64,000 bases of DNA from Erigeron canadensis (lineage: Eukaryota; Streptophyta; Magnoliopsida; Asterales; Asteraceae), in assembly GCF_010389155.1 (NCBI RefSeq), contig NC_057768.1, positions 25,801,966 to 25,865,965 on the forward strand. The letters are read 5' to 3'. Below are positions 47,632-60,124 of the stretch, in pieces. Position 1 is the stretch's first letter. Each line of letters starts with the position of its first letter. Made by a program: the position numbers and the translations under genes. Under the pieces are notes generated by a model that saw nothing but the letters and a program-made list of their open reading frames with translations, ran no database searches and was not told the DNA's origin.

Positions 47632-49911
47632 TTGGGTAAGACCTTATGTTAAATTCAATGACCACACAAAACACTCCATAAATGAAACAAAATCCATTAA
47701 AAACTTGAAAATGTAATATAACACAAATATTGTGTTAAATCTTTTTACTAACCCGACCCACCCACTTCATATGTTTTGGCGTTTTATAATTTTACCGACA
47801 TATAAGAAAATCGAACCTAAATCTCTCCTTTTAATTAACAGGCCCATTTTGCTCAAGCCTTGACAGATTCATTTTACTCTCCTTATAACTTTTCATTTTG
47901 ACTTTTCATTTTGACAGATTCATTTTACACATCCCTATAAAGGAGAAGAAATCTACATAAACAAGACAATTTCATAATTCAATGATGATTAACCATGTAA
48001 TCCAGCTGTGTTTGTTAATTAGGTACATGCACGGGTTCTTTTCGTTGCTATTATTTAATTTTCTTAATCATGGGTTTTTTGAAATTGTAATATGTAATCT
48101 AACGAATACATATGTCTTTTTCATTTCATATTACAAAAATATAATTATCAACCATATACATTTACTACCTAAGCAACTCATGTTTGATCTGAGTATTTTA
48201 ATGAAACTTTTTGATAAAATTTACTTGATCCGTGCGTAACCCGCATAAACCTAATATGAGTAAATAGGTTTTCGTTGTCACCTGTACAAAAATAACCATT
48301 TTTCTTATAATTAGGGGAAAAAACGAAAATATAATACACAAATAAGAAAGATAAACATTTAAATTTAGTAAGTGACATAAAAAAACATATAAACCTTTAA
48401 ATATAACTAATGAGTTACGATCATTAAATGAGATTAAAATTACACAAAATCCAAATGAAATTTTTAAAATTCTAAATAAATAAAGAAAACATACGATGCA
48501 AAAACTAATTAGATTAAAAGATTCAGAGTCAATAATAACATAAATTTTTTTATCCTATTCATAGCAACAAATCGAATTTATATTTAAATGAAATCTATCA
48601 CAAATAAGATTGAATATAGCATGAACAAAGATTTCAGAAAGAAAAAAAACTTCACTGATTTTTTAATTAGTAGGCTTCTATGCATTAAAAATAAAATAAA
48701 ATAAACAAATTTGAAAAAGGAATGAGATAAAAGGAGATGAAATATTAAAAATTAAAATCAAAATCAAAACACCATGATGTCATGCTTTTCTGTAAGACCA
48801 TTTAAGCATAAATGTTGAATAGCCACAATGATTTTTTCTTAAAAATAATTTATGCAAACATTGTTTTATTCAAAAGATCTAATTTGTATGTTATCACATT
48901 TTCTCACACCGCCACACAATTTCTCATTGTGACTTATATTTCTCTCATTTTCTCACCAATATGACCCTTTGTATTTTCTCTAGAAAACACATGTAGAAAT
49001 ATTTTCTAGGAACCATGTTTTTTAGAAACGCAAAAAAAAAGATATTTGGTTTAAAAAATCCATAAAAATAGGTTAAAACCTAAACTATATAGGGAAATCC
49101 TCAAATATGATGCCTAAAATATGTAATTTTTTTCACTTCATGGTTCAATATAAAAAATATGTACGAAGATCCTAAGTCGCATAAGTTTGTGATTTGACTC
49201 GATGGATCGAGTCATGCCACAAATCGATAGTTAGGCTACGAGTCTATAGCAACTTCAAGTTATCTAAGAGTTTTTTCCTTTTGTTTTGACTCGACTCGAC
49301 TCATTCGAGTTTAACAACTATGATTGGCAATAATTGAGTTTCTAAAATCGAAAATTTCTAGTTCTAGATTTAGTCTTCTTAATCGAGTTGCCCTTTTTCC
49401 TTTAATTTCAATCAACCTGATGTGATTAATTTTCAGTTCTCAAGGTGCCCTACAAATTTGATTAGTCTATGAACATAGTACGAATGTAAAATTAAGGTAT
49501 CTACGAATCTGCTAAACGTTTCATCACCCTTCATTCTCTATTGTTACTCTTTTCAAGATACTATGACTTACATATATAGTTGTTTGATTTTTACTAGTCA
49601 TGAGTCGACTCTTACGAATGAACTAATATGAGTCGAGTCAACTTACACAAAAAATGAGGCGACTCGCTAGGTGACTCCCCCTTTTGCTCAGGACTCTTAC
49701 GAGTCGCGTTGTAAACCTGGACCGAGTCAATACAAGTTGCAAATTTATGATTGTTGTATCTTGATACAATGGTTATATTTATATATTAAATTTATTGTTA
49801 CATTATTTTATATGTTTTATCCTTTTAGTACGAATTTGGAGATAAATCGGAAATTTATGACTCATAAGTGTCGAATATAAAATATTTTGATAAATATATT
49901 AAGATAATCAA

Positions 49912-49946
<35 letters not shown>
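47632..49946. other. AT-rich intergenic, no gene seen
   Basis: No supportable gene. Several ACTCGACTCGACTC- and CGAGTC-like motifs cluster at 49190-49330 and 49600-49730. A (TA)n tract occupies about 49912-49946. Confidence 0.7.
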
Positions 49947-49950
<4 letters not shown>

Positions 49951-50315
49951 TCCTTATTTTGAGAACCATTTTTTTTGTAAGAACCATGAGAATTGAACTC
50001 TTAGATAATATATTTGTTTACATGTTTTTTTTGTTCATTCACATGTGAAATAATATAAAAAAGTATGTTGTAGAAGAAATTTTTTTAAAAAACCTTCGAA
50101 ATAGTCTTTTGTGAACTTGTGAATAAATATATTTACGTTTTCGTTTACATATTAACAAATGGGTATATATAAGGTTTTGAAAAAAACTTTCTTCTACAAC
50201 ATGTATTTTTATAACGTTTCACATGTAAATGTACAAAAAAAAACATGTGATCCAATACATAATTTAAGAGTTCTCAAGGTTTTTTACAAAAAAATAGATT
50301 CTCAAAATAAGGCCC
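49947..50315. mobile_element. Long foldback MITE in a (TA)n tract
   Basis: Arms of about 150 bp pair with modest divergence: left TTATTTTGAGAACCATTTTT, right inverted TTATTTTGAGAATCTATTTT, and ACATGTTGTAGAAGAAAG in both. The centre is AT-rich. A lone terminus of the same family lies at 25045-25095. Confidence 0.85.
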
Positions 50316-50615
50316 TATATATATATATATAATTATACAATGTAGTATAAAAATGTCCTGGAAATTGTAAATGGTACAATTCTAATATCAAAAATATTGT
50401 TCTATTTAAAATCATTCATAAGCGTTCACCCTATTTATCGACACTTTTTCTTGTTACGTCAGCTTCATCTTGTCATCTCTTTAACATTTGTTTTCTCCAC
50501 GGTCAACTTTATATTTGATACCTCATTATACCTTATTTTATCCAACTATACCCAATTAAAACCAAACAAAAAATATAAATGAAAGATATGGAACTGACTT
50601 CTCCCTTTTCACTAT

Positions 50616-50746
50616 GGGAAGTGATACTCGTACCACAGTTTTTGATAGATCTACCACACTTATGCTTTAATAACTTGTACAGTGTGTTCGAAAAATTGTA
50701 CAGTGTGATACATTTATCAAAATCGGTGGTACGAATATCATTTCCC
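50616..50746. mobile_element. Foldback MITE, 131 bp, perfect 9-bp target duplication
   Basis: Ends GGGAAGTGATACTCGTACCA and, inverted, GGGAAATGATATTCGTACCA, with exact duplications TTTCACTAT at 50607-50615 and 50747-50755. Same family and length as 17710-17840. It sits about 325 bp upstream of the bHLH start codon, within likely promoter DNA. Confidence 0.92.
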
Positions 50747-50942
50747 TTTCACTATAGGTAATATCCTTCACCTATCTCTTTCACCTATCCTCTCACACCC
50801 TTGTTTCACATTTCTTTAACCATTCATCTTTTCATCACCTATCTTCACCTATCTATTTCACATTCCTTTAGGATTGGTCTTTTTAAGAGATGATAAATTG
50901 AACAATGAGATGATACATTGAAGTTCCACCTTCACTAACCCC

Positions 50943-51018
50943 TATATATTAATTAGCTCTCATCCTTCACTTGGTGCAACTTCATGTTTGTCATATGATA
51001 GTCTCATCAATCAGCTAG
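50943..51018 (+). promoter_or_regulatory. bHLH gene core promoter and two short uORFs
   Basis: A TATA-type CTATATATTAA (50942-50952) is about 120 bp upstream of the main ATG. If it sets the start, the leader holds two tiny overlapping uORFs: ATG 50984 (5 codons with stop, to 50998) and ATG 50995 (8 codons with stop, to 51018). A GAGAGAGAGA tract follows. Confidence 0.5.
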
Positions 51019-51071
51019 AGAGAGAGAGATAGTGAGCTAGCTTTAAACATATATAGGAAGTTAATCAACTA

Positions 51072-54000
51072 ATGGAGTTTCACCACCATAACAATGGCCA
51101 AGAGTTCTTGGAAGATATATTAGACTCACAAACTTCTTTTGGAATGAGTTACATTGATGATCATTTTAACGAAAATACCATATTTTCAACTCCTACCACT
51201 TTTCTTGAAAGCTCTCCAATTTCCATCACTTCTCAAACCTCTTCTTCATTTGGAGACTTTTCCTTGCCATTTATCTTTGAACCACAAACCCTAAATTGTT
51301 CTTCATTTGGTCAAGACTTCATTAACCCTTTTGTTGACCATGAGCTCTCTCATTTCCAGCCTCCAAATGTTAAGCTTGAACCTTCACCAATATTTGACCA
51401 AGATTACTACTCCATGCTTTCAATGTTGGATGATGTACATAACAATCCTTTTGTAAATGATGTAGATAATACTCAAGTCAATAACCCGGAAATGCTAGTC
51501 GACCCACAAAGGTTTATGGGTGAACTAGAATCCGAAAGACCATCCAATTTCAACATAGGGAAAAATGTTAAGAACCCTAAAGTTGAGGGGCAACCCTCAA
51601 AAAATCTAATGGCTGAGAGAAGGAGAAGGAAGAGGTTGAATGATAGACTTTCCATGCTTAGATCAATTGTACCAAAAATCAGCAAGGTAAAGATTAATAC
51701 TCCGTATATGTTACTTTGTAGTTTGTATGGTTTTAGTTAACATGTTAGTCTTATAGAGATTAAAGTGTCATTACAGTACAATAGCCAATAATATAAACTT
51801 AAACACTCATTCACCACATGAGGTTTGTGTATTTAAAAAGACAATACCACTAAAGTTGATGGTTTCTCCACATTCAGTTTGCAAATTTAAAGGATCCCCA
51901 CTTGATTAGCTATGTCTAGTCACTAATTAATTAAGCTAGCTAAATATGAAGACATATATATGTATTACATGTATAAGTACTAATGTCTAATAGTATTTAC
52001 TATAATAATATATCCAAAAAATTGTGAGTGTTAGTGTCTTTTAGCTTTTTGGGTACGTTTATTAATATTATTGAGCTTAATGAACAAAGCAATATCAACC
52101 TCACTATGTTTGTTGGTAAAGTTCACCTTTTAAAAGTTTTAAACCTTTTTACAAACACGTACGCATCACTACATGAGTAGAACATAAATGAAACATATAT
52201 ATGAAAGAGAAAAAAGAAAAGAATTTTAGTACAATTTTGACGCTTTTTTGGTTTATTTGCCTAGAGGTAGGGTAGCTTTATGCTTTTTTACAATACAAAA
52301 TCTCTCTTTATATTTTGTAGAAGCAACTTAGAAAATATCAAAATAATGTTTTTTTGTGTAGTAAATAATTGCGGTTGTATAGCTAGTTATATGTTTTCAA
52401 CAAAATGGTCGTGTAATAATAATTTCAATAGTTATGTAGATTCATAGTCACAACATATATAACATCAGGAATGAAGCCGATATTTGTCAAATTTTGGAGA
52501 CCCCGATTACCAAAATGGGGTCTTAGGTTTGTTAAATACAACCCTTAGAGTTGTATTTTAGGTGCATAAATTATTTGTACATTTATCATAAAATTTAAGG
52601 GTTTTTAATATAGAATGTGCAAGTTTTTTATACACGTTAAATACAACCCTTAGGGCTGCATTTAACATTTCCATATATATATATATATATAATATCTATC
52701 TATTAAGACATAAATTTTCTAAAGAGAAAATTAAAAGTCTTAGGAGTTAGGTCACCAGTAGAAAAAATTTTCAAAAAATCTTATTGCGACGTTAATATAT
52801 ATTAGTTTCTTAATTTTTCTTTTGTAACGCTAAACTATCATACTTATACTTTTAAACTATCCTGAATGACTACGATTAAACCAACCCATTGAATGCATTC
52901 TTTTGGACGGATTTGAATAACTGAATAAGTCACGATTTCCTCTCTTTATTAAACCTGAAATTGGTATATACCAAGTAATGATTAATTTTCTGCGAATATA
53001 TTGTAACCTAATGTTCTTTAATTAAGTTGAGAAATGGATTATATATGATTATTGTAATCTAATTGTGTTTCCATTTTCCATTTAAAAAGATGGATAGAAC
53101 ATCAATTCTTGGAGACACAATAGACTACATGAAGGAGTTGACAGAGAAAATCAATCATATGCAAGAAGAAATGGATATTTCCACCAATCATTCGAGTTTA
53201 ATGAATGGGAAATCTAAAGAAATATTTATCAGAAATTCACCAAAGGTATGTACTTTTTATTCTATTTATTGACAATTTAATATTATTCATTTCCAAATGA
53301 TAAGTATTCTACAAACATCCACCAATATTAATTAACATTTGTTATTCTGAAATTAGAAATTAATATACACAAATTATTAATTAGGTTGATCGGTCAACCT
53401 TGAATAGTAATATTCCGAAGTTTTATATATACTTTGAATAGTAATTTTAATACCATTTTCAAAGTAATTTTAATTAACGTTCCGGTCTCACATAATTCAT
53501 GTTAACTCTCATGTTACAAATTGATCTAAATTTTATAATTTAGTTGTTTCCCCAAATTAATCTTATTATTAATTAATTACACTGTTATTTATAGTTCGAT
53601 GTGGAAAGGAGAAACGCAGATACATTCGTACAAGTATCTTGTACAAGTAAACCAGAGTTGTTGATATCAACAATGACTACACTCGAAGCGCTAGGCCTCG
53701 AGATTAATCAGTGTGTTATAAGTTGCTTCAACGATTTCGCGATGCACGCTTCTTGCTCCGAGGTAATTCGCATTATATCTATATAGTTTACTCTTGAACA
53801 CTCTCAGTTTAATTATTTGGCTAAATGTGTGTTATATATAAGTTTCAATACAAGTATTTCACTCATTCTTCAGTTAACTTTTCTTATCATAGCTACTACC
53901 AATTAGGTTAATTTACTTAAATCAACTCCACTTAGGTGGGTTGACCAAGAGTATCTTCAAAATTCACTATGTGGGCCCCGGAGGTGAGTTTTCCCCAAAG

Positions 54001-54289
54001 ATCTCAGGTTCGAGTCTTGGGTTTCTCACCTCAAGATATTTTCCATGAGGGGGGGGGGTGGAGGTCCAGCGATTTGTTGGTTAAAATTGTCTTCAGCACG
54101 TCTGAATCGAAACTAACTTTTTTTTTAAAAAAAAGGTAAATTTACTTTTGTAAAATATTCGTAACAACTAATTTTGCATAAAGTAATTACAATTGGTTAC
54201 AGGAGATGGAGCAAAGAGTAATCTTAAATTCTGAAGATATTAAACAAGCGTTGTTTAAGAACGCAGGCTATGGAGGAAAGTGTCTATAA
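51072..54289 (+). CDS. BHLH93: bHLH transcription factor, bHLH93-like (4 exons)
   Basis: Exons by reading and GT/AG sites: 51072-51686, 53090-53245, 53595-53762, 54203-54289; all junctions are in phase 0, giving 341 residues. The N-terminal half is acidic and Ser/Asn-rich. The basic region and helix 1 (about 176-205) contain [20 protein letters not shown] with the Glu and Arg that contact the E-box; helix 2 (206-226) starts [17 protein letters not shown]. The C-terminal 85 residues match the ACT-like domain of this clade ([36 protein letters not shown]). Length is close to Arabidopsis bHLH93 (about 350). These subgroup IIIb proteins act as nuclear regulators. Intron 1 is 1.4 kb; intron 3 has a SINE-like insert. 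A polyadenylation-type AATAAA lies at 54489. Confidence 0.93.
53930..54135 (+). mobile_element. SINE-like retroposon in bHLH intron 3
   Basis: GGTTCGAGTCT (54008-54018) fits an RNA polymerase III B box, followed by TTTCTCACCTCAAG, a run of ten G (54049-54058) and a T-rich end. A clear A box was not found. It lies within the 440-bp third intron, in the sense direction. Confidence 0.5.
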
Positions 54290-54499
54290 ACAATTTTATT
54301 ATCGCGGCTGCACGTGGTTTAATTTTGCGGATGAAAATTATTCTTCTTGTATGTTAGGCATAAGAAAAAAAGATCATAATTAAACTTTGAATTGTAGTTA
54401 GAGTGATGAGAGTAATTAAAATTGTTGTAACTTTGTTAAAAGGGGGAGAATGTAAATCGTTCTCTCGTGATTGATTTTTGTCATCTATAATAAAGCTTA

Positions 54500-57300
54500 T
54501 GTTTACTTTGTGCCATTTTCTCTTTTGTTTATGCTTTTTTGCTTTATGTAAATCCAAACTATCTTATCATATAATTAGACTGAAGTTAATCAAATCCATT
54601 TGTTGCAGTTCGATTATATATATATATATATATATTAGCTCTATACTATATTTCATCTTAGCATTATGTATAGGTGTACATCCAAACATTTTAATTTGAA
54701 GTTTGTTTAAATATGTTGGTAAAGTTGCAGACGACTATTAATTAGTTGTTTGAGATATAAAGTAGCTTTGATGACTTGTTAATTACTGTATAAAAAGTAC
54801 GTAACCTAATGACTTTTACTATTAATTATTATATTCAACCTTAAAAGATGTCACGGTTTTAAGAAAAGAAGTTGAACTTTAGTTTTAGTCTTAAGTCCAA
54901 CTTTTGGCAATCATGAAAGTTGGTCAGATTCATTCATTCTTGCTACTTCATTTGACACGTTTCTTTCATAACTTTATGGGACAGTTAGTTAATTTGATAG
55001 CATACAATGTAAAAGAGATAATTTGATAGCATACAATGGAAAAGAGAGGGAAAAAAAATTGGAAATATTCTTTTTATTTAATGGAAATAAGAAAGAAATT
55101 TTTTTTTTTTTTCATTTTCTTCATTTTATACTTATTATTTAAAGATAACAAGGAGAATAACACAACTTTTTAATATAGTTTTAATGGGTTTTTATGTATA
55201 TTTTTAATAATATTGATCAAACAATAAATAATTAACTTGTGTATTTATTAATTTTGTTTACTATTTTACATATATGTTCATGCTCATATCCTGGTTGATT
55301 CACCGTGCCCGGTATAGCCATAACCTATATGATAAAAAAATTGATGCTTACTTGTTTGATGCCCTGCGTCGTCGCTCACTTAGCCAAATAGTAAAGTCGG
55401 CCCTAGATGTCATTGGTCACTCTAGGTTATAATAATGACGGCATGTACAAAAGTAACGTGTTCGTAGTGAATCGTGATGTGACGCTAACTTCACCATGCC
55501 TAATAATGTTATGTAAAGTGAACAAAACAAATAAAGTATATGAAAATTATGAGTTTATGACTTGGCTATCTTCCATATATTATGTATATGTATATATCTC
55601 ATCACCTAGTCAAACATAGTGATTTTAGTATCCCAACATTGTGTAAAATATTTTGAAGATCTCTATACATCTTCAACAATTCATTAGAAATAACTCCCTT
55701 CTCATTTGGTATACCTTCTTATAAAAGCTTCGTCATCATAAATGTGACTCTCACCTAAGTGGTCTTTTTCAAGCTATATATCCACGACTAGACTTCCCGA
55801 TTTAATTTCTTCTTTTACTTTTTCTTATCCAATTTTGAGCTCTTGTACTTTCGGCTTCATATTCGTCGTCTGTTTTCTAAATAGTTGCTCTCAGCATAAT
55901 CATTGAGATAACAAGATTTTGTTGCGTTGGAAAACCAATGGGAGCCTCACACCAATATTTCGTCGAAGCAAAAAACTAAAATAAAATTCACGGGCCCATC
56001 AACCTTGCAATACTTTCACCGAAATACCGAATTGATTTTTGAGGCTCAATTCCTAGTTAATCCGGCAGAGTCTTGCCCACTCCTAAAATAGATGTCCAAT
56101 TGTCCAGTGTCCCCTCCAGCCATTGCCATATTGTTTTACCGGCCGGTCCAACCGGTTTAAACAGACAAAGTAACGATAGTATATCTTAAGTTTCACGGAC
56201 AAGGTACATGATGTCATGGAGATCGAAAGGCGATTTCTATGCGATCAAGATTAGAGAGATGTAGCTTTCGAGCTTCTAAGTTCTAACCATGATGATCATC
56301 ACATTATTCGACTCAGGGTGATAGGGTGGCTCAAGTGGTGCTAAAGGGCCAGACCCAATGTTTTTGAGGGCCCATGATTTTATAAAAGTTATATATATAC
56401 ACTCTTATGAAATCTTTGAATTGATAACTCATGGACTGTTGTGAATCAAATTGACAGAAATAAAAGCCCATGACATTTAACCTTACACCAATTGAATGAA
56501 TTAACAATTCCTGTCGTTGTTTCCCTTCCAGTCTTATCCCACTTTTTTATTTAATAGGTATCTTCATCATAATATTTATAATTTATTATTTAGTTGTTTA
56601 TCAAATTAAGAAAACATATAGCTTAGTTAGATTTTAGTGGTTAATATTATGAATGTTAATTTTCATTTTTTAAGTATGTCTAAAAGATATTTATTTGGTA
56701 GTCAAAAACGGAAAAAGAGAAAATTGAACAAGAGTTTATCAAGTCTCAAACAGGGGCCTTAGATAAGTTTATAAACAGGAGTTTATAGAGTGTTGATTGA
56801 CAACTTTGCTTAAAAAATGCAAGGAGAGCTGCACGATTACTTAATAATATAAACTGTTTTTTTTTAAACTGTCATACTTTGTTTCAATTGTTAAAAATGT
56901 TTATCGTCATAACACTTAGAGGCCAACTTTTTATTTTCGAGCCAGACCTCGAAAATTTTTTACACCCTCGAAGACGGCACTGATTCGACTGAGTCACAAC
57001 ACCAACGATGGTTACTCCTTTCATATAGTACCAAGTATTATGAATAACCGATCCACTATTGGTCTTCCGCCAACCGGGCCTACGACCAACATGAGATAAG
57101 CTAAATCACATAATATTATAGCTAAAGAAACATTGGGAGGGATTTAACCCATTAACCTCCGCTTTTATGTTGTATGTTTCCCATCACTGGTTGTTATAAC
57201 ATCCTAAACCAAACAAAAAGATGAGCAAAAAAGAAACAAAGGTTACACAAATTATACTATTAGTCCTTGACGTTTCAAAAGTGCATTCCACGTTACCAGC
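54500..57300. other. Intergenic between bHLH and PB1 genes; no gene seen
   Basis: AT-rich, with a 27-bp tandem duplication (ATTTGATAGCATACAATG, 54995-55040), a (TA)n tract (54617-54635) and decayed moderate-GC patches (55280-55420, 55640-56330, 56330-57190) in which no frame, element end or tRNA-like box could be supported. Confidence 0.65.
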
Positions 57301-57388
57301 TATAATTAAGCACTAACAAAGAAAACCAAAACTCAACCTTTCATCTTGATCCACATCCACCTCCATCCATCTTCCTCCACCACCTTTA

Positions 57389-57421
57389 ATGGCCACCAAT
57401 TCCGTCAACATTCAATCCTAA
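57389..57421 (+). promoter_or_regulatory. uORF upstream of PB1 gene
   Basis: ATG GCC in a good context (TTTAATGGCC) opens a 10-codon frame (MATNSVNIQS) ending at TAA, 63 bases before the main ATG, in a CA/CT-rich stretch that looks like a 5' leader. If transcribed it could lower translation of the main ORF. Confidence 0.45.
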
Positions 57422-57484
57422 CATCACCACCATTGAAGTTCTTGCACAATATATCATACAAGCAACAAAAAAAAACCAAAAAAC

Positions 57485-57634
57485 ATGGAAAATAATAACA
57501 CAAACAACAACAATAATAACACATATTCTTATTCTTCATATCCAGATTCTAACACCTCGACACCACGTTCACGTGAAGTTGATTGTGAAACCGCATCCTA
57601 TGAGGAACAAAACAACGTTAATAACAACAACAAT

Positions 57635-57668
<34 letters not shown>

Positions 57669-59041
57669 TGTCGAATAATAATAATAATTATAAGGTGAAA
57701 CTTATGTGTAGTTATGGTGGTAAGATATTACCACGTCCCCATGATAACCAACTTACGTACATTGGTGGTGACACAAAGATTCTTACGGTTGATCATAACA
57801 TAAGATATGCGTCCATGTTTAATAAACTCGTCTCATTATCTGATTCACCGGATATATGTGTTAAATACCAGTTACCAGGTGAAGATCTTGATGCATTGAT
57901 ATCTGTTACGAATGATGATGATTTAGAACATATGATGACCGAATATGATAGAATCTATCAATGTTCGGTTAAGCCTGTTAGGCTAAGGTTGTTTATATTT
58001 GCATTATGTTCACCTGGTTCGTTTGGTGGTGACAGTAGTAGGTCTGAACAGCAATGGTTTGTGGATGCGTTGAATGCGGTCCAGATTTCATCTGGGCAAG
58101 CGTCATCTCCTGCGTCGGAGAGTAATAATAATAGTAATAATAATAATCCGGATTATTTGTTTGGGTTTGATAAAGGAAATGAGAAAGGTTCGGGTTCTGG
58201 TAATGGTAATGATAATATTGGGAAGGTGCAGGATGTTAGTGGGGTTGTTGTGCAGCAGAATGTTGTTAATACGGATGGAGCTCGGCCGGTGTCTGAGTGT
58301 GGTTCGGACGATAGTGGCAGTAATTGTTATAGTAATAGTAATAGTAATAATAATCGTCAGGTGATTTCTGAGCAGGTTGTTTCGCCTGCAGTGGAGATAC
58401 AAAGACAGATGCAAGAAACACAAAGGGTGCAGATTGCGCCTAGTAACGAAAAACAAATTAATATCGATCCAAGAGTTTATTATGGAGATTACTACACACA
58501 AAAGATTCAACAGGCTGCAGGAGCTGGGCAGACGCGTTACTGGCAGGACCAGAGACATATGACGAATGGGGGTTATCCTATGTCAGTGGCAGGAACTGAT
58601 TCTCAGGTTTATTTGATTCCTTCTTCGACTGGTGTTTATCCATCTGCAACACCGCCTCCAGTTCCTGCTCCAGCGGCAGCTCAGACTCTGCGACCGGCAA
58701 CTCGGGTTACTCAGGGACAGGCTTACTATGGGATGCAAAGGATGGTTAGTCCGCCTGAGTTTTATCGGGAGCAGCCAGTGTATAGCACAATGACACCACA
58801 ACCGCAAATTCAGCAACCAAAAGTTGGAACATATCAAGAAGCTATTGGAATTGTTAGGCCACAGGTTGAACTGGGATATGGGCAGGTTGGGATTGATGCA
58901 ACGGGTAGGCAGATTTATTATACGACGTCACAGGGAGGAATGACGACCACTTATCAACCGGTGGTTGCAGCAACAGATATGAGACAGGGACCTGGTTTGG
59001 CTGTTCAAGATGTTAAGATGGTTGTGACTCCAAATAAGTAA
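57485..59041 (+). CDS. Octicosapeptide/Phox/Bem1p (PB1) domain protein
   Basis: Single open frame of 518 residues; the ATG follows an A-rich leader and MENNN resembles the starts of Arabidopsis homologues such as AT5G64430. A Ser-rich segment with STPRSREVD is followed by poly-Asn (43-68) and the PB1 domain (about 69-172). The domain has KVKLMCSYGGKILPRPHDNQ, YIGGDTKIL, the YQLPGEDLDALISVTNDDDL segment and the acidic OPCA-type motif DDDLEHMMTEYD. A conserved Lys and the acidic motif together suggest head-to-tail PB1 pairing. The rest is low-complexity, rich in Gln, Ser, Asn, Gly and Pro. There is no kinase or other catalytic domain. Role unknown; probably a scaffold. An AATAAG signal lies near 59107. 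Confidence 0.9.
57611..57690 (+). repeat. (AAC)n/(AAT)n microsatellite coding for poly-Asn
   Basis: An almost pure Asn-codon run within the PB1 gene N-terminus, likely length-variable between individuals without changing frame. Confidence 0.95.
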
Positions 59042-59499
59042 TAAGAGTCCGTTAAGTTTGTTATTATTGATTTACTTGATCATGTTTGTTACAATTTGGA
59101 CAGCATGAATAAGAATATAGGCATATGTGCCTGTTTCGTGTGCCTATTTTGTTCTTTAAATTGTGGTTTCATTGTTTCATATACCTTAATCCATAATTGA
59201 AGTTGGGCGTTTGTTAATTGTTATCAGTTTTGTTGCTTTTTCTGATTTGGAAAGTCAAGTGTCCTGTACTTAAACTGCAAAACTAAATTGGGTATCAGTT
59301 GTTCGTATAGCTAAGAATGACTGCCAAAGGATGGCTTATAAGAGAAGTGGGTTATAGAGGACGTTCTTGAATAATAGAGATCTTGTTGAGCTTCTTAACT
59401 TAGTTATGTAGTATCTACGAAACGGTAAACATTAAATTGTGATTGACAGACAGAAAATAAGAGTATATAGAGAGATGAGAGGTCACTTCCATTACTTTG

Positions 59500-60080
59500 T
59501 GACATTCTACATAATATTATAGTTACCGAATTTATTTTTGGAATATACTTATGTTCTAGTAAACTTTTGTTTGCCTTGATCATGGTTTAGGAATGAGATA
59601 GTGAGTTTCAAAGGTTTGACTTCTTAACATTAGAGACAGAGGATAAGATACATGACACAGGCACACAGCCAGAATATTGAAACAAAGCGTGAAGAAAATG
59701 GATGAGAAAATTGACAAGGTAAGATATACTTCTCAACTTGAGTAGTCTTTAAGTACAAACTTTCCTTCAGAATTGCTTTACGATTCAGTAACAGTCTAAA
59801 GCAGTGACAGTTATTAGAAGGTGGACTAGACTAAGAAAATTGACAATCCATTTTCTTCACGCTTTGTTTTACACAATATTAGAAATTTAGATCCAATCCT
59901 AAGACTCACATACATACATACATACATACATACATACATACATACCAACTATTCTAGGAAACTAGAATATACAATGGAAACACAAGCAAACAGAACATAC
60001 ATACATACATACATACATACATACATACATACCAACTATTCTAGGAAACTAGAATATACAATGTAGAATGTCACCGAAGT
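59500..60080. repeat. Imperfect inverted repeat between convergent genes
   Basis: AAACAAAGCGTGAAGAAAAT plus GGAT (59680-59703) recurs inverted at about 59845-59869. GAGAAAATTGACAA, TGTGACATTCTACAT (about 59500-59514) and its inverse near 60063-60077 extend the symmetry. A (CATA)n tract plus a 32-bp segment (CCAACTATTCTAGGAAACTA) is also duplicated directly at 59909-59982 and 59997-60061. Probably a decayed foldback element with later microsatellite growth. Confidence 0.6.
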
Positions 60081-60124
60081 TAAACAAAGTAATCGAATAT
60101 ACCTCCTGTCATTTCATATACTCA

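Noticed and set aside
58074..58837. Frames rich in Ile/Val or Arg/Ile on both strands
   Set aside because: Shadows of the Asn/Ser-rich part of the PB1 gene.
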